Source: Deltaproteobacteria bacterium
Lineage (GTDB): Bacteria; Myxococcota_A; UBA9160; JAFDET01
NCBI GenBank assembly: GCA_019310195.1
Contig: JAFDET010000222.1
Span: forward strand, 1 to 9,034
Length of the DNA: 9,034 nucleotides
Reading direction: 5' to 3'
The position numbers and the translations under genes were made by a program. Each line of letters starts with the position of its first letter. Within the stretch, counting starts at the first letter, position 1. The notes under the pieces were generated by a model, which was not told the origin of the DNA, did no database searches, and was given only the letters and a program-made list of their open reading frames with translations. Below, piece by piece: positions 1-6,407 of the stretch.

Positions 1-63
1 GCCGCCTACGCCGGCGTCCTCGCCAACCGCCGCGCGCCACGCGGCAGCGCGGCCGGCCCGTAG
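1..63 (+). CDS. C-terminal fragment of an unidentified protein
   Basis: Reading from base 1 gives 20 codons ending in TAG at 61-63 (AAYAGVLANRRAPRGSAAGP). Almost every codon ends in C or G, as in the real genes of this window, which argues for a true coding end. The gene enters from the left edge and converges on hpnI. Too little is left to name a family, and an accidental open frame in GC-rich DNA cannot be excluded. Confidence 0.45.
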   Translation, partial: AAYAGVLANRRAPRGSAAGP

Positions 64-208
64 CCCCACCCGGCTGGCCCAGCCCCAGGGCCTGCGACCC
101 GCAAGCGCCGCCCTCCCCGCCGGGCCAACTAATCGGCCGGGGCGGCGCGCGCAGTGAGCCGCAGGCGAGCGAAGAGCGGGCCCCCGCAAGGGTTGGGCCT
201 CGGCCGGC
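64..208. other. Convergent intergenic spacer downstream of hpnI
   Basis: This very GC-rich stretch lies between the stop of the left-edge fragment and the hpnI stop. It contains short inverted repeats: GCGGG/CCCGC around 176-187, and two CGGCCG copies at 201-206 and 215-220 that bracket the hpnI stop with an 8-base loop. These could help termination, but there is no T-run, and self-complementary GC words are common at this composition. I see no gene or RNA here. Confidence 0.4.
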
Positions 209-1237
209 TCAGCTCGGCCGCGGGCGTCCGAAGAAGCCGCCAACCCAGGTGCCGAAGGCGACCGCGGCCGTGACGGGCAGCAGCGCCAACTCGGTCTTGC
301 GCACACCCAGCAGCGCGCGGCGCTTCCACGTGACGCCGAAGGCCATCGCCGCAACTCCGCCGTGCAGGGTCACCTGGCCCACGTAGCCGACCGGGCGTTG
401 CTCGAAGACGACGCTGTTCCAGCGCAGGTGGCGACGCATGGAGGCCCGCCAGCCGGCGTCGTCGAGCATGTGCTCCAGCATCAGCGGCACGAACTCGAGC
501 CGATAGCCGGCTTCCTCGATGTGGCGCGCCATCCAGTAGTCGTCGCCGCAGACGTCGAGTAGCGCTTCCAGCCCGCCCGCCTTCGCCAGCGCCTCGCGCC
601 GCACCACCAGGCTCGCGCCCAGACCGAAGTGCAGTCCCTGCACCTCGAGCGCCATGGCGACGCTGGGCAGGAAGTAGGTGTTGGTGATCTGCGCATCCAC
701 GCGGCTGGCGTGACTCAGCCCCGGAACGCTCCGATAGGGGAACGTCACCAGGCCCACGTCGCCGTCCTTGAAGGGCCGCACCGCGCGCTCGACGTAGTCC
801 GGAGGAACGCGAACGTCGGCATCGGAGAAGGCCAGGATGTCGGCGGGGACGCCCTCGGCCATTTGGATCAGGTTGGCCATCTTGCGGTTCAGGCCCTCCG
901 GGCCCGGGTCGACGCGAAGCTCGGTAGGCGGCTTCTCCCCCACGCGAGACAGCGCCTGCCGCACGTCGTCCACGGCCGGGTCGGCGGCGTCGGCCACACC
1001 CAGCACCACACGCGTCCTCGTGGGTGCGGCAGCCTGCCACAGGCTCTCCAGGCAGGGCTCCAGCCAGGGGCCGCTGCCCTTGAGGGGCCGCAGGGCCGCC
1101 ACCTCGCCGCTGGGCGGCACGGGCTCGGCTCCCTGCTCCGGGTCGCCCAGCCGCCGATCCACGGCCCGCAGCGAGAGCCAGCGATAGGCCAGGCAGGCCA
1201 GGAGCCAAGCGCCAAGCACCGTCAGGACGGCGTTCAT
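209..1237 (-). CDS. hpnI: HpnI-type hopanoid glycosyltransferase (GT21-like)
   Basis: The 342-aa membrane glycosyltransferase resembles ceramide glucosyltransferases (GT21) and HpnI, which by family knowledge transfers N-acetylglucosamine from a UDP-sugar to bacteriohopanetetrol at the inner membrane. Visible motifs are an N-terminal membrane helix (about 3-19), the first Asp motif at D83, the DxD-like SDAD at 138-141, GDD at 231-233 and the (Q/R)xxRW signature as RHLRW at 269-273. Hydrophobic C-terminal segments follow at about 285-305 and 316-336. The ATG overlaps the hpnK stop (ATGA, 1234-1237), and a GAGGA sequence just upstream supports this start; the frame stays open further upstream only as a shadow of hpnK. 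The protein stops right after GGFFGRPRPS, whereas from memory related proteins continue with a WRG-containing tail, so the C-terminus looks short. The HpnI assignment rests on the motifs plus the hpnJ and hpnK neighbours. Confidence 0.9.
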   Translation of the reverse strand: MNAVLTVLGAWLLACLAYRWLSLRAVDRRLGDPEQGAEPVPPSGEVAALRPLKGSGPWLEPCLESLWQAAAPTRTRVVLGVADAADPAVDDVRQALSRVGEKPPTELRVDPGPEGLNRKMANLIQMAEGVPADILAFSDADVRVPPDYVERAVRPFKDGDVGLVTFPYRSVPGLSHASRVDAQITNTYFLPSVAMALEVQGLHFGLGASLVVRREALAKAGGLEALLDVCGDDYWMARHIEEAGYRLEFVPLMLEHMLDDAGWRASMRRHLRWNSVVFEQRPVGYVGQVTLHGGVAAMAFGVTWKRRALLGVRKTELALLPVTAAVAFGTWVGGFFGRPRPS

Positions 1238-2079
1238 CGTTTCCTCACTTCCCGGTGGCCCAGATCCCGGGTGCCCGCCAGACGGTACCCTGAGGCGTCT
1301 ACGGCCGCCCGGACATCCGGGTCGCACAAGGCCTCCAGCTCCCGAGGGCCCGCCTCGCCGGCGGCATCCGGATGGGTATAAACCTCCACCGTGACCCCGT
1401 CGAGCCGTGGCAGCAGCCGCAGCCACTCCTGGCGATCCATACCCCCGGTGGCCCTCAAGCCCGCAATCCGGTCGGGCCCACGCGCGTCCCCGCGGGCCAG
1501 CACGCGGCGGTTGCGTCGCGCCAGCACGGAGAAGGCCCAGGCGATGAACTCGTCCAGGGCGCCCTCGCCCCCTCGCCGCGCTGCTCGCGGATCTTCTTCC
1601 ACCAAGCGCACCCACGGAACCTTGTGGTCGTCCATGCAGCGCGCCACCAGATCGAACACGAACGGGTGCATGTGCAGGTGGTGGTGGCCATCCACGTGAT
1701 CGAAGGCCAGGCCCGTCTCCGCGTAGCGCTGGAACTGCGCACGGATCTCGCGCTCCAGCTGGTCGCGGCGCTGACGCCAGAAGATGGCGTGCGCGATCCC
1801 CGTAGGCCCGGGTCGCGACGTCAGGCGCCCGTCGCCGTTCACGAGATTCGGGATCGCCTCGGGCGGGCTCGCCGGGCGTGCGTCGCAAAGCACCAGGTGC
1901 AGGCCGGTCGAGAGCCCCGGGTGCCGGCGGGCCAGTGCCACGGCCTCGTCGAAGGCGTCGCCGGTCACCATCAAGCTGGCGCTGGTGAGGATACCGGCGG
2001 TGTGGGCGCAGACGATGGCTTCGTTGACACCGGGACTGGCGCCGAAGTCGTCGCCCGTCACGACGAGCCGGCGGGTCAC
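1234..2079 (-). CDS. hpnK: HpnK, ChbG/YdjC-family N-deacetylase of hopanoid tailoring
   Basis: The 281-aa protein belongs to the ChbG/HpnK (YdjC) carbohydrate deacetylase family. By family knowledge HpnK removes the acetyl group from bacteriohopanetetrol-N-acetylglucosamine, giving the glucosamine form used by HpnJ. The N-terminus RRLVVTGDDFG holds the metal/catalytic Asp pair (D10, D11). GLHL at 59-62 supplies H61, and the His-rich metal motif DHVDGHHHLHMHP spans 127-139. EVYTHP at 232-237 is the usual C-terminal motif with H236. The length is normal for the family. The start is a GTG at 2079-2077 whose last two bases plus the next A form the hpnJ stop (GTGA); no ATG fits, and the family core begins four residues later. 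No strong ribosome site precedes it, as expected for translational coupling. It ends by ATGA overlap with hpnI. Confidence 0.93.
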   Translation of the reverse strand: MTRRLVVTGDDFGASPGVNEAIVCAHTAGILTSASLMVTGDAFDEAVALARRHPGLSTGLHLVLCDARPASPPEAIPNLVNGDGRLTSRPGPTGIAHAIFWRQRRDQLEREIRAQFQRYAETGLAFDHVDGHHHLHMHPFVFDLVARCMDDHKVPWVRLVEEDPRAARRGGEGALDEFIAWAFSVLARRNRRVLARGDARGPDRIAGLRATGGMDRQEWLRLLPRLDGVTVEVYTHPDAAGEAGPRELEALCDPDVRAAVDASGYRLAGTRDLGHREVRKR

Positions 2080-3518
2080 GCCGATCGGTTCGCGCGCTCG
2101 TGTCTTCGCTTGGCCATGAACGAGAAGAACTCCCAGCCTTCTCGCAGGCGCCGCTTCATGACCTCTCGATCCCGCAGCATGTCGCGCACGATGCGCAGGA
2201 TCGGTCCGGGTCGGAGGTAGTAATCCCGGTAGAAGCGCTCCAGCTCCTCGTGGATCGTCTCGCTGTCCAGGTCGTCGTAGGAGAGAACGGCTTCCTGGAT
2301 GCCCTCGCTCTGGATCAGCTCGCCCTCGCGAGCCTGGGGAAGCCAGCCATTCTCCATGGCCTGACGGTAGAGCTCGGTTCCCGGGTAGGGTGCCGCCAGC
2401 GACACCTGGAGGCTGTAGGGATCGGCCTTCTTGGCGAAGGCCAGGGTCTCCTCGATGGTCTCGCGCGTCTCGCCGGGCAGACCGAGGATGAACGTGCCGT
2501 GGATCAGGATGCCGAGCTTGTGGCAGTTCTGCGCAAACTCGAGCGCCCCTTCCAGCTTGATGCCCTTGCGGATGTTGTTGAGGATCTGCTGGTTGCCGGA
2601 CTCGAACCCCACCAGCAGCAGCCGCAGACCGTTCTCCTTGAGGATCTTGAGCGTCTCGTAGGGGACGTTGGCCTTGGCGTTGCACGACCAGGTGATCCCC
2701 AGCTTGCCCAGGCCGCGCGCGATCTCCTCGGCCCTCGGGCGGTCGTCGGTGAAGGTGTCGTCGTCGAAGAAGAACTCTTTCACCTGCGGGAAGATCCGCT
2801 TGGCGTGAGCCATCTCTGCGATCACGTTCTCCGCGCTGCGCGTGCGGTACAGATGGCCGGCGATGGTCTGGGGCCACAGGCAGAAGCTGCAGCGGCTGCG
2901 GCAGCCGCGCCCGGTGTAGAGCGAGACGTAGGGGTGCTGCAGGTATCCGATGAAGTAGCGCTCCACCTCCAGGTCCCGGGCGTACACGTCGGTGACCCAC
3001 GGGATGGCGTCCAGGTCGTGGATCGGCGCGCGATCCTTGTTGCGCACCAGGGTTCCGTCGGACGCCCGCCAGACGATGCCTTCCACCTCTTCGAAGGAGC
3101 GGCCCTCGGCGATCTCCTTGACGACGTAGTCGAACTCCCCGGTGGTGACGAAATCCACCGCCGGCGCCGTGTGCAGGGTCTCCTCGGGCAGGATCATGGT
3201 GTGCGAGCCCACCAGGCCCACGCGCAGGCGGGGATTCGCCTCCTTCATGCGGGCGGCGGTCTTGCTGTCCTGGGCCAGGGAAGGCGTGGAGGTGTGCAGG
3301 ATCAGAAGCTCGAACTCGGGCGCCCGCGCCACCACGTCGTCGATGCTGAGGTCCTGGGGCGGCGCGTCGATCAGCACGCTGTCGGGCAGCAGGGCCGCCG
3401 CCTGGGCGAGCCACGTGGGGTACCAGAAGGAGCGGATCTCCCGCCGAGCCTGGTAACGCGCCCCCGCCCCGCCGTCGAAGCCCTCGAAGGACGGGGGATT
3501 GAGGAACAACGTCCTCAC
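2076..3518 (-). CDS. hpnJ: HpnJ, B12-binding-like/radical SAM hopanoid protein
   Basis: The 480-aa radical SAM enzyme has the N-terminus (RTLFLNPPSFEGFDGG) typical of HpnJ. By family knowledge it converts bacteriohopanetetrol glucosamine to bacteriohopanetetrol cyclitol ether, a ring contraction of the sugar. Residues 1 to about 150 form a cobalamin-binding-like Rossmann region. The 4Fe-4S cluster motif CxxxCxxC is C206, C210 and C213, in GRGCRSRCSFCLWP. SAM-barrel features follow: FFFDDDTFTDD at 249-259, LLVGFESGNQ at 301-310 and HGTFILGLPGET at 340-351. The start is GTG at 3518-3516, overlapping the stop of the ferritin-like gene (GTGA). The open frame continues about 34 codons upstream, but that part is arginine-rich shadow sequence and the family begins exactly at this GTG. 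It is coupled to hpnK by another GTGA. Confidence 0.93.
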   Translation of the reverse strand: MRTLFLNPPSFEGFDGGAGARYQARREIRSFWYPTWLAQAAALLPDSVLIDAPPQDLSIDDVVARAPEFELLILHTSTPSLAQDSKTAARMKEANPRLRVGLVGSHTMILPEETLHTAPAVDFVTTGEFDYVVKEIAEGRSFEEVEGIVWRASDGTLVRNKDRAPIHDLDAIPWVTDVYARDLEVERYFIGYLQHPYVSLYTGRGCRSRCSFCLWPQTIAGHLYRTRSAENVIAEMAHAKRIFPQVKEFFFDDDTFTDDRPRAEEIARGLGKLGITWSCNAKANVPYETLKILKENGLRLLLVGFESGNQQILNNIRKGIKLEGALEFAQNCHKLGILIHGTFILGLPGETRETIEETLAFAKKADPYSLQVSLAAPYPGTELYRQAMENGWLPQAREGELIQSEGIQEAVLSYDDLDSETIHEELERFYRDYYLRPGPILRIVRDMLRDREVMKRRLREGWEFFSFMAKRRHERANRSA

Positions 3519-4309
3519 AGAGTGCCCGGCGCGGCCTCGGAGGATGCGGCGCGCGGCCGATCGGGAACGGGCATGGGGTTCTCGACCCAGGGACGATCGA
3601 GCTCGCCCGGGAAAGCCCACTTGACCACGAACTGGATGTCGATCCCGACGCCCGCGAAGAAGCGGACGATTCCGGGAGCCCCAAGGAGGCTCATCAGTTT
3701 GCCCATGAACGCGCGGCTCACGGCGCGGTGCGCCTTCGCCTCGGCCCGGCGCGCGCGGCGCAACTCACTGCGCACCTCGTCGGCGTGCCCCGCCTCGGCC
3801 AGCGTATTGAGCTCTTCCGTGGAGAACGAGACGTGGCGGATCTCGTCTTCGTGAATCTCGCGCAGAACCTCCACCGTCGCGGGATCCGCGGCCAGGTCCG
3901 TCAGCAACCCCTCCATCTCGGCGCAGGCGCGCTCCTCGCCAGCCTTGCAGCCCACCATGAAGCGGATCAGCTCGCTGGTGGTGAAGGGCTCCGGGTCCTC
4001 GAGCCGCTCCATGGGGATGCCCATGGCGTAGCGCCGCACGAACTGCTCGTAGTCCAGCTCCGGGGGAAGCGGCTGCGGCTTCACTCCGAGCTGCTGCTCC
4101 AGGTGGCGGCCGAAGATCCGGGCGTGGCGGTTCTCCTCGGCGAAGTGCCGGTAGATCTTCCGCGCGAGCACCGGGTCGGTCACATGCGCCGCGGCCTTGT
4201 CCAGACCCACGGCGCTGTCGGCTTCACCCACGGCGAGCGAGTTCATGAGGAACGCGCGCGCCTCGTCGTTCTCGAGGATCTTCCGGAAGAAGCTTCGTCG
4301 GCTAAGCAT
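3515..4309 (-). CDS. Ferritin-like di-iron protein heading the hpnJKI operon
   Basis: The 264-aa protein is mostly helical and carries a complete ferritin-like set of di-iron ligands: E29 in helix 1 (AVGEAD), E59xxH62 in helix 2 (EENRH), E125 or E126 in helix 3 (KAGEERACAEME) and E156xxH159 in helix 4 (HEDEIRH). Such four-helix proteins include iron storage, oxidase and oxygenase members; which one this is cannot be read from the sequence. There is no signal peptide. Residues about 202-234 (MGKLMSLLGAP... to WAFPG) are hydrophobic and could touch the membrane. The ATG at 4309 has a run of six G about 10 bases upstream. Its stop overlaps the hpnJ start (GTGA), so the protein is made together with the cyclitol-ether enzymes. 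A role in hopanoid tailoring, in protecting or supplying iron to HpnJ, or in an extra oxidation step is inference. I know of no named hpn family that it matches. Confidence 0.85.
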   Translation of the reverse strand: MLSRRSFFRKILENDEARAFLMNSLAVGEADSAVGLDKAAAHVTDPVLARKIYRHFAEENRHARIFGRHLEQQLGVKPQPLPPELDYEQFVRRYAMGIPMERLEDPEPFTTSELIRFMVGCKAGEERACAEMEGLLTDLAADPATVEVLREIHEDEIRHVSFSTEELNTLAEAGHADEVRSELRRARRAEAKAHRAVSRAFMGKLMSLLGAPGIVRFFAGVGIDIQFVVKWAFPGELDRPWVENPMPVPDRPRAASSEAAPGTL

Positions 4310-4317
4310 GCGCCCAA

Positions 4318-4353
4318 CTACCCCCCAAGGCTTTCCCGCAGCAAGGCCTTCAT
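4318..4353 (-). other. Possible short upstream reading frame (11 aa) before the ferritin-like gene
   Basis: ATG at 4353 opens a frame reading MKALLRESLGG and stopping with TAG at 4318-4320, eight bases before the ferritin-like ATG. AAGGGG lies two bases before this ATG, a close but plausible ribosome site. The last codons contain the G-run that would serve as the ribosome site of the ferritin-like gene, so translating the leader could affect access to it. Chance occurrence is quite possible. Confidence 0.25.
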
Positions 4354-4398
4354 GGCCCCTTCAGGATGAAGGAAACCCGAAGCCCCCGCCTGCGCCGC

Positions 4399-4427
4399 AT
4401 TCTACAAACACGAGCGCGGTTTGGCCC
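4399..4427 (-). promoter_or_regulatory. Weak candidate promoter for the ferritin-like/hpnJKI operon
   Basis: On the minus strand TAGAAT (4404-4399) matches five of six bases of a -10 box. Seventeen bases upstream is GGGCCA (4427-4422), a poor -35 match (three of six). It would start transcription near 4392, giving a leader of about 80 bases that contains the short upstream frame. The site is suggested by the local AT-richness only. Confidence 0.3.
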
Positions 4428-4463
4428 ATTTTCTGCGCCATTTTCGCGACGTCCGATCGGCCT

Positions 4464-4480
4464 CGTTCCGTCACGGAACG
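4464..4480. promoter_or_regulatory. 17-bp palindrome, candidate operator
   Basis: CGTTCCGT and ACGGAACG are perfect inverted copies around one central base (C4472). Symmetry of this length and spacing is typical of sites bound by dimeric helix-turn-helix repressors such as the TetR class. It could also fold as a 6-bp stem with a 5-base loop, but there is no T-run and it is about 160 bases past the nearest stop, so an operator is more likely. It lies about 80 bases upstream of the suggested start of transcription of the ferritin/hpnJKI operon. Confidence 0.45.
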
Positions 4481-4493
4481 GCCGGCCCTGACG

Positions 4494-4505
4494 GCATCCG
4501 GATGC
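4494..4505. promoter_or_regulatory. 12-bp perfect palindrome
   Basis: GCATCCGGATGC is exactly self-complementary and lies 13 bases from the 17-bp palindrome in the same non-coding interval. It may be a second protein-binding site. No known regulator motif is recognised. Confidence 0.3.
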
Positions 4506-4636
4506 TCCCCTGCAGGAGGGTCTCAACCCCCGGCGCGAGGCACGAAGTTGACGTCCGCTGCGCCAGATTCAAGCCCCAGCTCCGGAGGATCATAGACCCC
4601 AGGGGGAAAAGAGCAACAATACTGTGGCGTTTGTGT

Positions 4637-5182
4637 CTACTTTGCCGGCTGGCGAGGGGTCGGCGAGACGCCCGCTCCCAGCCGGATCGAGGCGAAGAAT
4701 CGCTCCATCGCCGGCCGCCCCGCCTCGGTCCGGGCCCGGCCGTGGAAGACGTAGAGGGTGCGGCCCACCAGGAAGGCCTGGAGCCGGCCCTCCCCCAGGC
4801 CCTCCTCCGGGTCCCGATCCCGATACCTGACCTCCCGGCCGCTCTGGACGTCAATCTCCACCTCCACGAACGCGGTCTCCTGACGGTCCCCCCCGCCAAG
4901 AAGCTCTTTTCGCACGTTGCGGTAGATCCCATCGCGGGCGGCGAACCAGAGCGCCACGCGGGGCAACCGGGTCCAGGTGACCCAGAAGCCCACATCCGGC
5001 GTCTCCACGATGTACTCGTGCTCCTCCACCCGGCCCGCGATCGTCCGGTTCGATGACCGCTCGTAGCGAGGGGTTGCAGGCAGCCGGACCGAAAAGGCGC
5101 CCCCCTCCGGTTGCAGCAGAGGCCACCCCTCCCCTGCGGCCGCCGGAGCGAGCAGGAGCAGGACCAGGGCCGTGAGGAGCAC
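4637..5182 (-). CDS. Secreted protein of unknown function with N-terminal signal peptide
   Basis: The 181-aa protein starts with a clear export signal: a leucine-rich core (LLTALVLLLLAPAAA, residues 2-16) ending in a small-residue site near AAAG, with no lipobox cysteine. The mature part has a pattern I associate with small extracytoplasmic proteins of unknown role: FSVRLPATPRYE near 30-41, then HEYIVETPDVGFWVTW (55-70), a central GREVRYRDRD segment (116-124) and a final RLQAFLVGRTLYVFHG block (133-148) followed by AMERFFASIRL. The start is GTG at 5182, chosen because GGGAG lies five bases upstream (5192-5188) and the signal peptide begins exactly there. Only 20 bases separate it from the thiolase stop, so it is probably co-transcribed with the thiolase. 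It is the last gene of that operon. The function is not recognised. Confidence 0.8.
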   Translation of the reverse strand: MLLTALVLLLLAPAAAGEGWPLLQPEGGAFSVRLPATPRYERSSNRTIAGRVEEHEYIVETPDVGFWVTWTRLPRVALWFAARDGIYRNVRKELLGGGDRQETAFVEVEIDVQSGREVRYRDRDPEEGLGEGRLQAFLVGRTLYVFHGRARTEAGRPAMERFFASIRLGAGVSPTPRQPAK

Positions 5183-5202
5183 CCGCGCTCCCGTCGCTGG
5201 GC

Positions 5203-6396
5203 TCAGGCCACCTTCTCCAGCACGTGAATGGCGCAGGCGCTGCCCAGGCCGATCACGTGGGTCAGCCCGTGCTGCGCGCCCTCGACCTGGCGCTTGCCCG
5301 CCTCCCCGCGCAGGTGGGTGGACACCTCGTAGATGTTGGCGATGCCCGTGGCGCCCAGCGGATGCCCCTTGGAGAGCAGCCCGCCCGAGACGTTGACCGG
5401 CACGCGGCCGCCCAGGGCGGTCTCGCCCTCGTCGATCAGGCGCCCGGCCTCGCCGTCGGCGCACAGGCCCAGGTTCTCGTAGTGCAGGATCTCGGCGGTG
5501 GCGAAGCAGTCGTGGAGCTCCACCAGGTCGATGTCGTCGGGGCCGACGCCGGCCATGTCGTAGGCGGCCTTGGCCGCCAGCCGGGTGCAGGTATTCACGC
5601 CGGCCATGTCGTAGGCGGCCTTGGCCGCCAGCCGGGTGCAGGTATTCACGTCGGGCATGACCAGGTCGCGCTCCTGCCAGGGATCGCTGGTCAGCACCGA
5701 GGCCTTCACGCGCACCGCGCGGCCCATGCCCAGCTCCTTGGCCTTCTTCTCGGAGGCCAGCACCGCCGCCGCCGAGCCGTCCACGTTCACCGAGCACATC
5801 AGCTTGGTGTTGGGGTAGGCGATCATCTCCGAGTTCATGACCTGCTCGAGGGGCGTCTCGATCTGGTACATGGCCTTCGGGTTCAACGTCGAGTGGTGGT
5901 GGTTCTTCACCGACACCTTGGCGAACTGCTCGAAGCTGGTGCCGTACTTTCGGGTGTGCTCCATGCCGGCCTCGGCGAAGACCGCGGGCATCAGCCCGGA
6001 GCCCAGCAGCCCCTCCTTGGGAATGCCCTTGCCGCCGCCGCCCCCGCCCAGCAGTCCCTTGCCCATCTGCTCCACACCGACGGCCAGCACCAGGTCGTAG
6101 ACACCGGCCTTCACCGAGAGCCAGGCGTCGCGGAAGGCCGTGGCGCCGGTGGCGCAGGCGTTGGCGCAGTTGACCACCGGGATCCCGGTCTGGCCGATCT
6201 CCTGGAGGACCCGCTGCCCGACCATGGCCGGGGCCTGGTAGAGGTTCCCCGACCACATGGCCTGGATGTCCTGGATCGTGACGCCGGCGTCGTCCAGGGC
6301 CAGGTTCGCCGCCTCGGCGGCGATCTGGGGAACGCTGCGCTCGGGGAAGCGCCCGAACTTGATCATGTCGGTTCCGAGGATGTAGACGTCGCTCAT
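5203..6396 (-). CDS. Thiolase (SCP2/lipid-transfer thiolase type) with internal 17-residue duplication
   Basis: The 397-aa protein is a thiolase-fold enzyme of the SCPx/acetyl-CoA acetyltransferase-like group acting on acyl-CoA thioesters in the cytoplasm. Visible catalytic elements are the nucleophile region NACATGATAF with C81, ELHDCFA with H295, KGHPLGATG with H345 and GSACA with C388. A run of six glycines at 117-122 lies in the loop region. The ATG at 6396 has GGGGAG four to five bases upstream and sits 11 bases after the DUF35 gene, which is the usual partner of such thiolases. Residues 250-266 (VNTCTRLAAKAAYDMAG) are repeated exactly at 267-283, 12 residues before catalytic H295; without the copy the protein would be 380 aa. 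All catalytic residues and the frame are kept, so it may still work. Whether it cleaves beta-ketoacyl-CoA or acts as an aldolase like the steroid-pathway Ltp enzymes cannot be decided here. Confidence 0.92.
   Translation of the reverse strand: MSDVYILGTDMIKFGRFPERSVPQIAAEAANLALDDAGVTIQDIQAMWSGNLYQAPAMVGQRVLQEIGQTGIPVVNCANACATGATAFRDAWLSVKAGVYDLVLAVGVEQMGKGLLGGGGGGKGIPKEGLLGSGLMPAVFAEAGMEHTRKYGTSFEQFAKVSVKNHHHSTLNPKAMYQIETPLEQVMNSEMIAYPNTKLMCSVNVDGSAAAVLASEKKAKELGMGRAVRVKASVLTSDPWQERDLVMPDVNTCTRLAAKAAYDMAGVNTCTRLAAKAAYDMAGVGPDDIDLVELHDCFATAEILHYENLGLCADGEAGRLIDEGETALGGRVPVNVSGGLLSKGHPLGATGIANIYEVSTHLRGEAGKRQVEGAQHGLTHVIGLGSACAIHVLEKVA
5546..5650. repeat. Exact 51-bp tandem duplication inside the thiolase gene
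   Basis: Bases 5546-5596 and 5597-5647 are identical over all 51 positions, and three more bases (ACG) match at 5648-5650. The unit is a multiple of three and adds 17 residues without shifting the frame. The outer ends carry the near-identical words ACGCCGG (5546) and ACGTCGG (5648), which would let strand slippage or short-homology recombination create the copy. Absence of any substitution implies a very recent event or an assembly artefact. Confidence 0.97.
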
Positions 6397-6407
6397 GTCG
6401 CGCTCCC

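Larger units (their letters stand above)
4310..4636. other. Non-coding regulatory interval between two minus-strand operons
   Basis: This stretch of about 330 bases carries no gene of normal size. It lies downstream of the secreted-protein gene and upstream of the ferritin-like gene. It is less GC-skewed than the genes. It holds a possible 12-codon leader frame, a weak promoter, two palindromes (listed separately) and an 8-base CTCCGGAG at 4580-4587. Between about 4510 and 4636 I see nothing convincing, and no hairpin with a T-run that would end the upstream operon. Confidence 0.6.

Noticed and set aside
3519..3620. HpnJ start about 34 codons further upstream
   Set aside because: The extra residues are Arg/Ser-rich sequence antiparallel in character to the ferritin-like C-terminus, and HpnJ proteins begin at the RTLFLNPP segment, exactly at the overlapping GTG.
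1238..3684. Apparent large in-frame N-terminal extensions of HpnI and HpnK into the upstream genes
   Set aside because: The extensions overlap the real upstream genes in another frame and lack family homology; the 4-base overlaps and family start points mark the true starts.
4510..4636. Search for a small RNA, tRNA or intrinsic terminator in the non-coding interval
   Set aside because: No cloverleaf, no hairpin followed by a T-run, and no conserved RNA motif could be recognised by eye.
5546..5650. CRISPR-like or mobile-element repeat
   Set aside because: There are only two directly adjacent copies with no spacers, inside a coding frame; it is a simple tandem duplication.
6027..6055. GCC-rich run encoding six glycines in the thiolase, as a possible frameshift or expansion site
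   Set aside because: The frame is intact on both sides and a glycine-rich loop is tolerable there; codons vary (GGC/GGG), so no pure homopolymer slip is indicated.
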